64,000 bases of DNA from Rhodocyclaceae bacterium (GTDB taxonomy: Bacteria > Pseudomonadota > Gammaproteobacteria > Burkholderiales > Rhodocyclaceae): positions 124,001 to 188,000 of the forward strand of contig JALNXH010000003.1 of the NCBI GenBank assembly GCA_023230455.1. Reading direction: 5' to 3'. Positions 36,725 to 46,148 of this stretch are shown here, one piece after another (position 1 is the stretch's first letter; every line of letters begins with the position of its first letter). Under the pieces are notes generated by a model. That model did no database searches and was not told the origin of the DNA. It saw only the letters and a program-made list of their open reading frames with translations. The position numbers and the translations under genes were made by a program.

Positions 36725-36792
36725 AAACCGCACGCATCAAGGCATCTTGCTCTGCGTGAAAGGCCACTGGCCATGATCTGTTAGGAGTTAAC

Positions 36793-37158
36793 ATGAACCT
36801 GATTCAGCAACTCGAAACTGAAGAAATCGAACGCCTGGGAAAGAGCATTCCCGAGTTCGCCCCCGGCGACACTGTGATCGTCCAAGTGAAGGTCAAGGAA
36901 GGTAACCGTGAACGTCTCCAGGCCTACGAGGGCGTGGTGATCGCCAAGCGCAACCGCGGCCTCAATTCCAATTTCATCGTCCGCAAGATTTCCGCAGGTG
37001 AAGGCGTGGAGCGTACGTTCCAGACCTACTCACCGCTGATTGCGTCGATCGAAGTCAAGCGTCGCGGCGATGTCCGCCGCGCCAAGCTCTACTACCTGCG
37101 CAGTCGTTCCGGCAAGTCCGCCCGGATTAAGGAAAAGCTGGTCAGCCGCACGGCCTGA
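36793..37158 (+). CDS. rplS: 50S ribosomal protein L19
   Basis: 121 residues with AGGAG before the [43 protein letters not shown] and [19 protein letters not shown] are L19 hallmarks. Last gene of the operon; a hairpin terminator follows 23 bases later. Confidence 0.98.
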   Translation: MNLIQQLETEEIERLGKSIPEFAPGDTVIVQVKVKEGNRERLQAYEGVVIAKRNRGLNSNFIVRKISAGEGVERTFQTYSPLIASIEVKRRGDVRRAKLYYLRSRSGKSARIKEKLVSRTA

Positions 37159-37180
37159 TCGTCGGTCTGGGGTAAGCTTA

Positions 37181-37212
37181 ACGGGGCGTCTAAGACGTCC
37201 CGTTTTGTTTTG
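37181..37212 (+). terminator. Rho-independent terminator after rplS
   Basis: ACGGGGCGTC / GACGTCCCGT ten-pair stem (one G-T) with a TAA loop, followed by TTTTGTTTT. It ends just before the ribosome-binding site of the M48 gene. Confidence 0.92.
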
Positions 37213-37224
37213 GAGATTGTGATC

Positions 37225-38115
37225 ATGTTGGGACGGGGACGATTGCGAGCTTGCATCTGCGTGTCGATGCTGTCAGTGTTGCTGGCGGCGTGTACTGCCA
37301 ATCCGATAACCGGCCGTGAGCAGTTTTTGGTGGTGTCCGAGGATGCTGCGATCGCTCAATCGACGCAGGCCTATAGCAGCCTTGTTGGCCAACTCGAAAA
37401 GCAAGGCAAACTCAGCCGCGACGTAAAGTTGATGGCCCGCGTCCAGTCCATCTCCGATCGGTTGATCGACCAGGCGGTGCGGGTTCGCCCGGAAACGCGT
37501 GACTGGGCGTGGAGCGTCAAGGTTATCGACGATGCCAAGACCTTGAACGCATGGTGTATGCCGGGCGGTAGGATGGCGGTGTATTCCGGTTTGATCGAAA
37601 AGATCAAACCGACCGACGACGAATTGGCGCAGGTATTGAGTCATGAAATCGCCCATGCTTTGCTCAATCATGGCGCGGAACGGATGTCGATGAAGGCGGC
37701 GGCCGGTATTGCCACCTTGGCCGTTGCAATCAGCGGCAGCGACGCCCAGCAGCGGCAGGATCGTGAAGCGCTTGCTGGGCTGGGCGCTGCTGCATTTGTG
37801 TTGCTGCCCAACAGTCGGGAGGCTGAAACTGAGGCAGACCATCTTGGCTTGCGTCTCGCCGCAAGGGCTGGCTACGCGCCGCGGGCGGCGGTTACCTTAT
37901 GGGAAAAAATGATTAAACAGTCGGGCGATGCGTCACGTATCGACTGGCTCAGTACCCATCCGGCGGCGCCCAAGCGTCTGGAGGCATTGGAACAGGAATC
38001 CGTAGCAGTGGCGGCAGACTATGCCGCGGCATCTAAGAACGGCCGCCCTTCACGCTCCTGGACGAGCGCCGCCCGCAATGAACGGATGATCGAGGCCCCT
38101 GCCGCCTATCGTTAG
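37225..38115 (+). CDS. M48-family metalloprotease lipoprotein
   Basis: 296 residues from ATG 37225, with GGAG nine bases upstream; a TTG at 37210 is less likely. The N-terminus is a lipoprotein signal ending LLAAC (C23). MPGGRMAVYSGLIEKI and the zinc motif HEIAH, then the third ligand in EAETEADHLGLRLA, define M48. It resembles the LoiP/YcaL group of outer-membrane-linked quality-control proteases. It differs from the BepA-type protein at 14.7 kb by lacking TPRs. Confidence 0.9.
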   Translation: MLGRGRLRACICVSMLSVLLAACTANPITGREQFLVVSEDAAIAQSTQAYSSLVGQLEKQGKLSRDVKLMARVQSISDRLIDQAVRVRPETRDWAWSVKVIDDAKTLNAWCMPGGRMAVYSGLIEKIKPTDDELAQVLSHEIAHALLNHGAERMSMKAAAGIATLAVAISGSDAQQRQDREALAGLGAAAFVLLPNSREAETEADHLGLRLAARAGYAPRAAVTLWEKMIKQSGDASRIDWLSTHPAAPKRLEALEQESVAVAADYAAASKNGRPSRSWTSAARNERMIEAPAAYR

Positions 38116-38148
38116 GCCGCGTTTGACGGGGGGCATCTCCGCCCGCAG

Positions 38149-38958
38149 TCAGGGTCTTGGCCGTTTGTCGTGCTCTATGAGGGCATAGGCGGAGTGGTTG
38201 TGGATCGACTCGAAATTTTCCGACTCCACCACGTAGGCATCGATCCGCGGTTCATTGTTGAGCACGGCGGCTACATCACGCACCATATCCTCGACGAACT
38301 TCGGATTGTCGTAGGCCTTCTCGGTGATGTACTTTTCGTCCGGGCGCTTGAGCAGGCCGTAAAGCTCGCAAGAAGCCTGGGCCTCGACCATTTGTACCAT
38401 TTCCTCGATCCATACGAGGCTATTGGTCACTGCTGAGACGGTAACGTGGGAGCGCTGGTTGTGGGCACCACGGTCGGAAATCTTCTTTGAACACGGGCAC
38501 AGGCTGGTAACCGGCACGACGATTTTCATGGTCTGACGGTAGCGATCACCGTCGAGAATTTCGCCGATGAAGGTAACTTCGTAGTCCATCAGGCTCTTGA
38601 CCCCCGATACCGGCGCAGCCTTGTTGATGAAGTATGGAAAAATCATTTCGACATGGCCCGTTTCCGCTTCGAGGCGCTTGACCATATGCCGCAGCATGGA
38701 CTCGAAGCTCTCGACCGAGAGCTCCTTTTCCTGGTGGTTGAGAATCTCCACGAATCGCGACATGTGGGTGCCCTTGAAATTGTGGGGCAAGCCGACGTAC
38801 ATGTTGAAGGTGGCGATGGTGTGCTGCACGCCATCGTTCTTGTCCATCACCTTGACCGGGTGACGGATGCTCTTGATGCCGACCTTGTTGATCGGGAGCT
38901 GTCGCGAGTCAGCGCTGCCTTGTACGTCCGGAATCGCCATGGGATCTCTACTGTTCAT
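38149..38958 (-). CDS. folE2: GTP cyclohydrolase FolE2
   Basis: 269 residues. [33 protein letters not shown] and the metal/active-site segment [20 protein letters not shown] identify the type IB enzyme, which makes dihydroneopterin triphosphate for folate or queuosine using varied metals, not only zinc. ATG 38940 is an alternative start with a weak AGAG upstream. No Zur box was recognised. It is downstream of dxs in the same orientation but 72 bases apart. Confidence 0.95.
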   Translation of the reverse strand: MNSRDPMAIPDVQGSADSRQLPINKVGIKSIRHPVKVMDKNDGVQHTIATFNMYVGLPHNFKGTHMSRFVEILNHQEKELSVESFESMLRHMVKRLEAETGHVEMIFPYFINKAAPVSGVKSLMDYEVTFIGEILDGDRYRQTMKIVVPVTSLCPCSKKISDRGAHNQRSHVTVSAVTNSLVWIEEMVQMVEAQASCELYGLLKRPDEKYITEKAYDNPKFVEDMVRDVAAVLNNEPRIDAYVVESENFESIHNHSAYALIEHDKRPRP

Positions 38959-39030
38959 GGAGTTGTACTATTGGATAGGTTCTGGGTTTTAGTCGTTCGG
39001 TGCGAAGTGTACCATACCCGACAAAAACAC

Positions 39031-40884
39031 TCAGCTATTTTGCTTTCTGCGACTTTGGACTGCGGCCACGATGCCCGCCGCATCCAGGCCTAGCTCGGCA
39101 AGCAGGGTGGCCGTATCGCCGTGGTCGACGAAGTGGTCGGGAAGGCCTAGCCTTAGCAGTGCGGTCGGGCAGCATGCTTCTTCCAGGCAGCGTGCGATTT
39201 CCGATCCGGCGCCGCCGATCACCGCATTTTCCTCTATGCACACCAGAAGCTCGTGGCAGTCGGCGATTTCAAGTATCAGCTGGCGGTCGAGCGGTTTGAT
39301 AAAGCGCATGTTGACCACGGTCGCATCGATCTCCTCCCCAGCCTGTAGGGCCGGACCGAGCAGCGAGCCGAAGGCCAGCAGGGCGACACGTTTGCCTTCG
39401 CGGCGGATTTCGCCCCTGCCCACCGGCAGCGTGTCGAGACCCGGCGACAAGGCGGCTCCAGGACCGCTACCGCGCGGATAGCGCACCGCCGTTGGGCCGT
39501 CAATGCGGTAGGCAGTGGTCAGCATGCGCCGGCATTCGTTTTCGTCGCTCGGCGCCATCACCACGATGTTGGGAATGCAGGTGAGATAGGAAAGATCGAA
39601 CGCACCGTTATGGGTCGCGCCGTCGGCGCCAACCAACCCGCCCCGATCAATCGCCAGCATCACCGGCAGGTTCTGCAAGGCGATGTCGTGGATCAGTTGG
39701 TCATAGGCACGTTGCAGAAAGGTCGAGTAGATCGCCACCACGGGCTTCATGCCTTCGCAGGCCAGGCCTGCGGCGAAAGTCAGTGCATGCTGCTCGGCAA
39801 TGCCGACGTCGTGGTAACGCTGCGGAAATTCGTCGGCAAATCGCACCAGCCCGGATCCTTCGCGCATGGCTGGCGTAATGCCGATCAGGCGCTCGTCTTC
39901 GCGCGCCATATCGCACAGCCAATCGCCGAATATCTGCGTATAGGTCAGTTTTCCGCCGCCCTTGCCGCTGGTGATGCCGTTGCTGGCGTCGAATTTGCTG
40001 ACGCCGTGATACAGCACCGGATCCTCTTCCGCCAGCTTGTAGCCCTGGCCCTTGCGGGTGATGACATGGAGGAACTGCGGTCCCTTTAGCTCCCGCAGGT
40101 TTTGCAGGGTCGGGATCAGCGAATCGAGGTCGTGACCGTCGATCGGGCCGATGTAGTTGAAGCCGAGCTCCTCGAACAGGGTGCCTGGGCTGATCATTCC
40201 CTTGACGTGCTCTTCGACGCGGTTGGCGAACTCCAGTACTGATGGCATGCCCTTCAGCACCCGTTCGCCGACGCGACGCGCAGCATTGAAGGTGCGGCCG
40301 GATAGCAGGCGGGCGAGGTATTTGTTCAGCGCGCCCACCGGTGGTGATATCGACATGTCGTTGTCGTTGAGGATCACCAGCAGGTTGGCATCTTCGACGC
40401 CGGCATTGTTGAGTGCCTCGAAGGCCTGCCCGGCTGACATCGCTCCGTCGCCTATGATCGCCACAACGCGGCGTTCTTCGCCCTTGTTGCGTGCCGCTAC
40501 GGCCATACCGAGCGCCGCCGAAATCGATGTCGACGAGTGGCCGACGCCGAAGGTGTCATATTCGCTTTCGCTGCGACGCGGAAAGCCAGCGATGCCGTCT
40601 TTCATGCGCAGTCGCGACATGCCTTCACGGCGGCCGGTGAGTACCTTGTGGGCGTAGGTCTGGTGGCCGACGTCCCAGATCAGCCGATCCTCGGGCGTGT
40701 TGAAAACATAGTGCAGGGCGACGGTCAGCTCGACCGTGCCGAGATTCGAGGAAAGATGGCCGCCGGTTTTTGCAACCGATTCGACAAGAAAATCGCGCAA
40801 TTCCTTAGCCAGCTGCGGCAGCTGGCCGATTTCCAGTTGGCGAAGATCGGCGGGCAGGCGAAGGGTGTCGAGAAGGGGAAACAT
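39031..40884 (-). CDS. dxs: 1-deoxy-D-xylulose-5-phosphate synthase
   Basis: 617 residues. N-terminal TK domain with [17 protein letters not shown], the ThDP/Mg site [18 protein letters not shown] to LNDNDMSIS; then [17 protein letters not shown]; pyrimidine domain with [20 protein letters not shown], and C-terminal [13 protein letters not shown]. First step of the MEP isoprenoid route, matching ispH at 52 kb. ATG overlaps the ispA stop (TGATG). Confidence 0.98.
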   Translation of the reverse strand: MFPLLDTLRLPADLRQLEIGQLPQLAKELRDFLVESVAKTGGHLSSNLGTVELTVALHYVFNTPEDRLIWDVGHQTYAHKVLTGRREGMSRLRMKDGIAGFPRRSESEYDTFGVGHSSTSISAALGMAVAARNKGEERRVVAIIGDGAMSAGQAFEALNNAGVEDANLLVILNDNDMSISPPVGALNKYLARLLSGRTFNAARRVGERVLKGMPSVLEFANRVEEHVKGMISPGTLFEELGFNYIGPIDGHDLDSLIPTLQNLRELKGPQFLHVITRKGQGYKLAEEDPVLYHGVSKFDASNGITSGKGGGKLTYTQIFGDWLCDMAREDERLIGITPAMREGSGLVRFADEFPQRYHDVGIAEQHALTFAAGLACEGMKPVVAIYSTFLQRAYDQLIHDIALQNLPVMLAIDRGGLVGADGATHNGAFDLSYLTCIPNIVVMAPSDENECRRMLTTAYRIDGPTAVRYPRGSGPGAALSPGLDTLPVGRGEIRREGKRVALLAFGSLLGPALQAGEEIDATVVNMRFIKPLDRQLILEIADCHELLVCIEENAVIGGAGSEIARCLEEACCPTALLRLGLPDHFVDHGDTATLLAELGLDAAGIVAAVQSRRKQNS

Positions 40885-41762
40885 CAGAAGTGGCGATCCA
40901 CGATGTAATCGGTGAGTTGGTGAAGGCGCAGCGCGTCGCGGCCGAGACGGTCCAGGGCGGCGTGTGCTTCGCCACGCAGCTCGGCCGCTTTGGCTTTTGC
41001 AGCCGCAGTCCCGAGGAGACTGACGTAGGTAGATTTATTTTGCGCCGCATCCTTGCCGGCCGTTTTGCCCAATGTTGCCGTGCTGGCCTCAGCATCAAGA
41101 ATGTCGTCCACTACCTGAAACAGCAGGCCGATTCGGTTGGCGAAGTGTGTCAATGCGAGCAGCTCGGCGCCTTCCGGGTTGCCGCAATGGGCGCCCATCA
41201 AAACTGCCGCGCGGATCAGAGCGCCGGTTTTGTGCAGGTGCATGAACTCCAAAGCGGCGAGGGACTGGGTTTTGCCTGTGGCGGCCAGATCAATGGCCTG
41301 GCCTCCGGCCATGCCGCGCGATCCGGCGGCATGGGCAAGTAGGCTCAGCATGGTCACAACCTTGCCGGCGTCCAGCGGAGCATCGGCCAGAAGCTGGAAG
41401 GCCTGCGATTGCAGGGCGTCGCCGACCAGCAGTGCCGTCGCTTCGTCGAACTCGACATGGCAGGTCGGCTTGCCGCGGCGCAGCCGATCATTATCCATGC
41501 ACGGCAGATCGTCGTGTACCAGCGAATAGGCGTGGATCATCTCCACAGCGGCGGCAGGCAGATCGAGCTGCTCGTCGGCTGCGCCGAAAACTTCCCCTGC
41601 GGCATAGCACAGCAGCGGGCGTACGCGCTTGCCGCCACCCAGCGTCGAGTAGCGCATGGCTTCATGCAGGCGCTCAGGGGTCACGCTGGCACCCGGCTGG
41701 TGGTGGGAGAGAGCGGCTTCGCTACGCTGTTGCGCGGCGGTCATCCATGCGAGGAAATCCAT
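40884..41762 (-). CDS. ispA: Farnesyl diphosphate synthase
   Basis: 292 residues from ATG 41762; the frame stays open further but only over xse[20 protein letters not shown], first Asp-rich motif [11 protein letters not shown], and second VVDDILDAE mark a bacterial short-chain all-trans prenyl synthase. Supplies farnesyl diphosphate for quinones and undecaprenyl carriers. Operon order xseB-ispA-dxs, all on the minus strand, with 10 bases after xseB. Confidence 0.96.
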   Translation of the reverse strand: MDFLAWMTAAQQRSEAALSHHQPGASVTPERLHEAMRYSTLGGGKRVRPLLCYAAGEVFGAADEQLDLPAAAVEMIHAYSLVHDDLPCMDNDRLRRGKPTCHVEFDEATALLVGDALQSQAFQLLADAPLDAGKVVTMLSLLAHAAGSRGMAGGQAIDLAATGKTQSLAALEFMHLHKTGALIRAAVLMGAHCGNPEGAELLALTHFANRIGLLFQVVDDILDAEASTATLGKTAGKDAAQNKSTYVSLLGTAAAKAKAAELRGEAHAALDRLGRDALRLHQLTDYIVDRHF

Positions 41763-41772
41763 GATGGCGGAT

Positions 41773-42015
41773 TCAGTCCGCTGCGTCGGTCGGCAGATTG
41801 GACAGTCGTTCGCCGTCAAGTACCCGGACCTGCTGTTCGGCCGTCGTGAGTCGATCCTGACAGAACTTGAGCAACTCGGTGCCGCGCCGATAGGCGGCGA
41901 GCGACGCTTCGAGCGCAAGTTCGCTGCCCTCCATGGACTGGACGATGGATTCCAGTTCTTTGAGGGCATCTTCAAAACTGGCTGGGGATTTTGACAGTGT
42001 GGTGGATTTGACCAT
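41773..42015 (-). CDS. xseB: Exodeoxyribonuclease VII small subunit
   Basis: 80 residues from ATG 42015; an earlier ATG at 42051 adds 12 residues unlike the family. SPASFEDALKELESIVQSME followed by LEASLAAYRRGTELLKFCQD is the XseB helical hairpin. Works with XseA (not in the window) to degrade single-stranded DNA. First gene of the isoprenoid operon. Confidence 0.95.
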   Translation of the reverse strand: MVKSTTLSKSPASFEDALKELESIVQSMEGSELALEASLAAYRRGTELLKFCQDRLTTAEQQVRVLDGERLSNLPTDAAD

Positions 42016-42052
42016 GGCCGTGGAACGGCGTGCAACGTAACGAAAGCCCATA

Positions 42053-42082
42053 AAAATAGCCCAAGCTGCGGCCTTTGGTCAA
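42053..42082 (-). promoter_or_regulatory. Candidate promoter of xseB-ispA-dxs
   Basis: On the minus strand TTGACC (42082-42077), 18-base spacer, TATTTT (42058-42053), about 38 bases before the xseB ATG. Confidence 0.45.
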
Positions 42083-42099
42083 ATTGGCTATACTCCAAC

Positions 42100-42126
42100 T
42101 CCCCCTGCGCAAGGGGGATTTTTGTT
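42100..42126 (+). terminator. Terminator-like hairpin in the 5' region of the Rieske gene
   Basis: TCCCCC (42100-42105), loop TGCGCAA, GGGGGA (42113-42118), then TTTTTGTTT. No plus-strand gene lies upstream, and a TATACT -10-like element precedes it at 42089-42094, so it could act as a leader attenuator of the oxygenase gene. Confidence 0.55.
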
Positions 42127-42168
42127 TCTAGTTTCCGGTTTCCGGGTTGCTTTCTTGGAGGTTGGGAC

Positions 42169-43278
42169 ATGTCCGACATCGCCAGCAAAGGGCTGCTTGA
42201 GCCCGCCGTCTCTCAGTTTCCCGTCGATTGGTATTTCGACGAGAAACGCTTCGAGCTGGAGAAAAAACTGATCTTCGATGCCGGCCCGAGCTATGTAGGC
42301 CACGAATTGATGGTTCCCAACGTGCACGACTATCGCACCCTGGAATGGGCCGACCATGGGCGCATGCTGGTGCGGCAGCCGGACGCGATTTACGAGATGT
42401 CCAATGTTTGTCGCCACCGTCAGGCGCTCATGTTGCAGGGCAGCGGCAATGCAAAGCACATCGTCTGCCCGATTCACCGCTGGACCTATGACGGCGGCGG
42501 TACGTTGATCGGTGCACCGCATTTCCCGGCCAATCCCTGTCTCAATCTCAACAAGCAGAAGCTCGAATCATGGCGCGGACTTCAGTTCAAGGGGCCACGT
42601 AGCGCCAACGCCGACCTGGCAGGAATGCAGGTGGCGCAGGAGTTCGATTTCACCGGCTACAAGCTTGACCGGGTCGAGCAGCACATGTGCAATTACAATT
42701 GGAAAACCTTCATTGAGGTTTACCTTGAAGATTATCACGTGGTGCCGTTCCATCCCGGACTGGGTAACTTCGTTACGTGCGACGATCTGACCTGGCAGTT
42801 CGGTGAATGGTATTCGGTGCAGCGTGTCGGCATCACCTCTCTGCTCAAGGCCGGTTCTAAAACCTACGAACAGTGGCAGCGGGTGGTGCGCGACTACTAC
42901 GCGAGCAAGGGCCAAACCCCGCGTCAGGGAGCCGTGTGGCTGACCTACTATCCGAACGTGATGGTTGAGTGGTATCCCCACGTGCTGGTGGTGTCGACCC
43001 TGATTCCGCAGGATGTGGACAAAACCCTCAACGTAGTCGAGTTCTACTATCCGGAAGAGATCGTGGATTTCGAACGTGACTTCATCGAGGCGGAGCAGGC
43101 CGCCTACATGGAAACCGCGATAGAGGACGATGACATCGGCGAACGCATGGACCGCGGCCGCCGGGCGTTGATGAAGCAGGGGCGTAGCGAAGTCGGTCCC
43201 TACCAGTCGCCGATGGAAGACGGTATGCAACATTTCCACGAGTTTTATCGGCGGGTGATGCCGTTGCCGAGCCGTTGA
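42169..43278 (+). CDS. Rieske-type ring-hydroxylating oxygenase alpha-subunit-like protein
   Basis: 369 residues with GGAGG seven bases before the ATG. The Rieske [2Fe-2S] ligands are CRH (about residue 82) and CPIHRW (about 103). The mononuclear iron site follows in YLEDYHVVPFHPG, with the bridging Asp and two His; a distal carboxylate lies further on. This is the Rieske plus SRPBCC layout of aromatic or choline-type oxygenases. No beta subunit, ferredoxin or reductase gene is adjacent, so the partner and substrate are unknown. Terminators stand on both sides, so it is a single-gene unit. Confidence 0.9.
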   Translation: MSDIASKGLLEPAVSQFPVDWYFDEKRFELEKKLIFDAGPSYVGHELMVPNVHDYRTLEWADHGRMLVRQPDAIYEMSNVCRHRQALMLQGSGNAKHIVCPIHRWTYDGGGTLIGAPHFPANPCLNLNKQKLESWRGLQFKGPRSANADLAGMQVAQEFDFTGYKLDRVEQHMCNYNWKTFIEVYLEDYHVVPFHPGLGNFVTCDDLTWQFGEWYSVQRVGITSLLKAGSKTYEQWQRVVRDYYASKGQTPRQGAVWLTYYPNVMVEWYPHVLVVSTLIPQDVDKTLNVVEFYYPEEIVDFERDFIEAEQAAYMETAIEDDDIGERMDRGRRALMKQGRSEVGPYQSPMEDGMQHFHEFYRRVMPLPSR

Positions 43279-43298
43279 GTCGAATCGCCCTGAGGTCA

Positions 43299-43326
43299 GG
43301 GCGCCTGCGGGCGCCCTTTTGTTTTT
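43299..43326 (+). terminator. Rho-independent terminator after the Rieske gene
   Basis: GGGCGCC / GGCGCCC stem with TGCG between, followed by TTTTGTTTTT (43299-43327). Confidence 0.9.
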
Positions 43327-43339
43327 CTCCAAGATTACC

Positions 43340-44197
43340 ATGCAAGCACTGTGGATGCTTCTCGCCAGTTTTGCCTTCGCCTGCATGGGCGTCTGCATCA
43401 AACTTAGCCTCGGCAAGTTTTCCATCGGCGAAATCGTATTCTTCCGTAGCTCGCTCGGTTGGGTTTTGATGCAGGGATTCGTAGCTCTGCGCGGACTCGA
43501 CTTGCGAACTCCCTACTTCAAAGCCCAGGTCGGCCGAGCTGCCGTAGGCCTTATCGGGATGACCACCTTCTTCGCGGCCATCTCCCTGTTGCCGCTGGCA
43601 ACGGCAATTACACTGCAATACACAGCGCCGTTGTTCATGGGGCTGGTGCTTGCTTTCTGGTTTCATGAGCCGATTCCGCCGCGCGCTGCGCTGATGTTGA
43701 TTCTCGGCTTTGTCGGCATCATCCTGCTGCTACAGCCCACACTCGGCCGTGACGATTGGATAGGCGCTGCGGTCGGATTGGGTGCCGGGGTTCTGGCGAC
43801 GCTGGCATTGCTCAATGTCCGCCGCTTGGGGCAGTTAGGTGAGCCGGAATGGCGCACCGTCTATTACTTTTCCGCCATTGGCTCGTTGGTCGGAGTGGTG
43901 TGGGTGGCAGTCAGCGGCGGCTTTCATGCAATGAACGTTCGGGACACGGCATTGCTGCTCGGCGTCGGTGGTTTCGGCACGATCGGTCAGGTCGCGATGA
44001 CGACGGCGTTAAAACACGGCAAGGCGTTGCTGGTCGCCAATCTTTCCTATGCCACCGTTGTCTTCGGCAGCATCTTCGGCCTGCTGTTGTGGGGCGAGTC
44101 CATGCCGGCGGTCGCCTGGACCGGAATGGCGCTGATCGTCGCCAGCGGTATGGTGATGACGGCATTGTCCCGCACCGCGCCGGCAGAAGCGGATTGA
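43340..44197 (+). CDS. EamA/DMT-superfamily transporter
   Basis: 285 residues from ATG 43340; a TTG at 43319 lies in the terminator. Ten hydrophobic segments in two EamA repeats: ALWMLLASFAFACMGVCIKL opens the first, with FFRSSLGWVL and ALATAITLQYTAPLF-like helix 3-4 region; the second begins near WIGAAVGLGAGVLATLALLN and ends with FGLLLWGESMPAVAWTGMAL. Inner-membrane metabolite exporter of unknown substrate. Confidence 0.9.
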   Translation: MQALWMLLASFAFACMGVCIKLSLGKFSIGEIVFFRSSLGWVLMQGFVALRGLDLRTPYFKAQVGRAAVGLIGMTTFFAAISLLPLATAITLQYTAPLFMGLVLAFWFHEPIPPRAALMLILGFVGIILLLQPTLGRDDWIGAAVGLGAGVLATLALLNVRRLGQLGEPEWRTVYYFSAIGSLVGVVWVAVSGGFHAMNVRDTALLLGVGGFGTIGQVAMTTALKHGKALLVANLSYATVVFGSIFGLLLWGESMPAVAWTGMALIVASGMVMTALSRTAPAEAD

Positions 44198-44231
44198 GCT
44201 ATATTGCTCCCGAACCTTCTGTGAGACATTC

Positions 44232-44576
44232 ATGATTGCCATCGATCACCAACCGCATCGCGTTTCCGTTGCCGTCCTCGGCGAGTTTACGCTGGCCGAC
44301 TTTAAGGAATTCGAAACCCTGGCCGGCTACAAGATCAAATTCGAAGGGCCGGTCGACCTGTTTTTCGATCTTCGCGCAATGGCCAGCTTCACACTGGACA
44401 TGGCTTGGGAGGAAATCCGCTTCTCGCGCCAGCATCCCGGTGATTTCAAGCGTATTGCGGTGGTTACCGACAGCCAGTGGGTGACCTGGAGCGCCTGGCT
44501 GTCACAGGCGTTCGTCGACGCCGATCTGCGCGTCTTCGAGAGTGCCGAGGAGGCGAGCGCTTGGTTGGCTGAGTAA
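44232..44576 (+). CDS. SpoIIAA/STAS-like small protein
   Basis: 114 residues. Alternating strand-helix pattern with RVSVAVLGEFTLADFKEFET, GPVDLFFDLRAMASFTLDMA, and AVVTDSQWVTWSAWLSQAFV, ending VFESAEEASAWLAE, typical of SpoIIAA-like (STAS/SEC14) proteins. Function in proteobacteria is unknown. It lies 34 bases after the transporter gene and is convergent with queG. Confidence 0.8.
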   Translation: MIAIDHQPHRVSVAVLGEFTLADFKEFETLAGYKIKFEGPVDLFFDLRAMASFTLDMAWEEIRFSRQHPGDFKRIAVVTDSQWVTWSAWLSQAFVDADLRVFESAEEASAWLAE

Positions 44577-44582
44577 AACGCC

Positions 44583-45638
44583 CTAGTCGCCGTGGCGCCG
44601 TAGCGCCCAGGCGACGTGTTCCCGTACCAGCGCCGAAGGGTCGTCAGCGCGGTTGTGTAATGCGGCCAGAACGGCCGGGCTGGGCGGTGCGTTGCCTAAA
44701 CCGACGGCAATATTACGTAACCAGCGCTCGAAACCGATGCGGCGGATCGCGGATCCAGCCAGGCGCTGGATGAAGTCATCCTCGCGCCACGCGAACAGAT
44801 CGACCAGACTGACCGTATCCAGTCCGTTGCGGACGGCGAAGTCGTTTTCCTTCGTATGTTGGGCGAAGCGGTTCCACGGGCAGCAGAGCTGGCAGTCGTC
44901 GCAGCCGTAGATGCGGTTGCCGATCAACGGACGGAAATTTTCCGGAATCGCGCCTTTCAGTTCGATGGTCAGATAGGAAATGCAGCGCCGCGCATCCACA
45001 CGATAGGGGGCGACGATCGCGCCGGTGGGACACGCGGCCAGGCAGGCCGCGCAGTCGCCGCAGTGCTCACCGGTGGGTGGGTCGGCCGGCAGCGGCAAGT
45101 TGCAATAAAGCTCGCCGAGGAAATACCAAGAGCCGGCCTCCCGCGACAGCAGCAGGCTGTGCTTGCCGCGCCAGCCCAGGCCGGCGCGGCGGGCCAGTTC
45201 CACTTCCAGCACCGGTGCCGAATCGGAGAAGGCGCGAAAGACAAAGGCTCCGGTTTCACCCGCGATACGCTCGGCCAGTTTTTGCAGGCGGTTGCGCAGC
45301 ACCTTGTGATAGTCGCGGCCGAGTGCGTAGCGCGAGACATAGGCGCGCTGGGGGGCAGCAAGGTTGGCGCTGGCGTCGGCCGCTACCGGCAGATAGTCCA
45401 TGCGCACGACAATCACCGAGCAGGTACCGGGAACCAGTTCGGCGGGGCGCGCACGCTTGGCGCCATGGGCCGCCATATAATCCATCTCGCCGTGGTATCC
45501 CGCGTTCAGCCAGGCTTGCAGCCCCGCTTCGGCTGCACCCAGGTCGACGCCCGCGATGCCGACGGCGCTGAAGCCGAGTTCCCGCCCCCAGTCTTTGATG
45601 CGCGCCGCGAGGCTGCGCCATTTTTCATCCCCATGCAT
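44583..45638 (-). CDS. queG: Epoxyqueuosine reductase
   Basis: 351 residues. N-terminal cobalamin-binding part (WGRELGFSAVGIAGVDLGAA; MDYMAAHGAKRARPAELVPG), two [4Fe-4S] clusters in CGDCAACLAACPTGAI and CDDCQLCCPW, and a C-terminal HEAT-like repeat region (LRNIAVGLGNAPPSPAVLAA). Reduces epoxyqueuosine to queuosine in tRNA. Head-to-head with tsaE: the start codons share the palindrome ATGCAT (45633-45638), a six-base 5' overlap. Confidence 0.96.
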   Translation of the reverse strand: MHGDEKWRSLAARIKDWGRELGFSAVGIAGVDLGAAEAGLQAWLNAGYHGEMDYMAAHGAKRARPAELVPGTCSVIVVRMDYLPVAADASANLAAPQRAYVSRYALGRDYHKVLRNRLQKLAERIAGETGAFVFRAFSDSAPVLEVELARRAGLGWRGKHSLLLSREAGSWYFLGELYCNLPLPADPPTGEHCGDCAACLAACPTGAIVAPYRVDARRCISYLTIELKGAIPENFRPLIGNRIYGCDDCQLCCPWNRFAQHTKENDFAVRNGLDTVSLVDLFAWREDDFIQRLAGSAIRRIGFERWLRNIAVGLGNAPPSPAVLAALHNRADDPSALVREHVAWALRRHGD

Positions 45639-46148
45639 GCGACCGATGATAGCGCCCTGACCATCGAACTGGCGGACGAATCCGCCACCCTCGCGTTGGG
45701 GGCCGCCATAGGCGCGGCACTGGTGCCGGGGTTGGTGATTTACCTCGAAGGCGATCTCGGTGCCGGTAAAACCACGCTGGTCCGCGGACTGCTACAAGGG
45801 TTGGGTTATCGCGACAGGGTGAAAAGCCCTACCTATTCCCTGGTTGAAGTTCATGGAGTTTCTGGATTAGACTTGTATCACTTTGATTTTTATCGATTCA
45901 ATCAGGCGGAAGAGTATCTTGAAGCAGGGCTCGACGAATATTTTTCCGGGGCGGGAATCTGCCTTGTGGAATGGCCTGAGCGGGCGGCGCCGTACCTGCC
46001 TGCGGCCGACCTGCGCCTGCAACTCAAAGTTGCGGGCAACGGGCGTCGCGCCGTCGTCGCAGCGGAAAGCGAGCGGGGGCGCGCATGCTTGACGAAACTG
46101 CACCGTTCTCCCGCCGCGACATCCTCAAGTTTGCCGCCGCGAGCCTGA
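45633..46148 (+). CDS. tsaE: tRNA threonylcarbamoyladenosine biosynthesis ATPase TsaE
   Basis: 171 residues from ATG 45633. P-loop LEGDLGAGKTTLVRGLLQGL, then VKSPTYSLVEVHG and LYHFDFYRF, with WPE in VEWPERAAPYLP: the TsaE pattern. Part of the TsaBDE complex for t6A37. The frame is open far upstream, but only as an antisense shadow of queG. The C-terminus is about 20 residues longer than the fold needs because it overlaps amiC by 64 bases. tsaE-amiC adjacency is widespread. Confidence 0.93.
   Translation: MHATDDSALTIELADESATLALGAAIGAALVPGLVIYLEGDLGAGKTTLVRGLLQGLGYRDRVKSPTYSLVEVHGVSGLDLYHFDFYRFNQAEEYLEAGLDEYFSGAGICLVEWPERAAPYLPAADLRLQLKVAGNGRRAVVAAESERGRACLTKLHRSPAATSSSLPPRA

Noticed and set aside
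44856..45632. 259-codon plus-strand extension in front of tsaE
   Set aside because: It is antisense to queG; TsaE homology begins only after ATG 45633.
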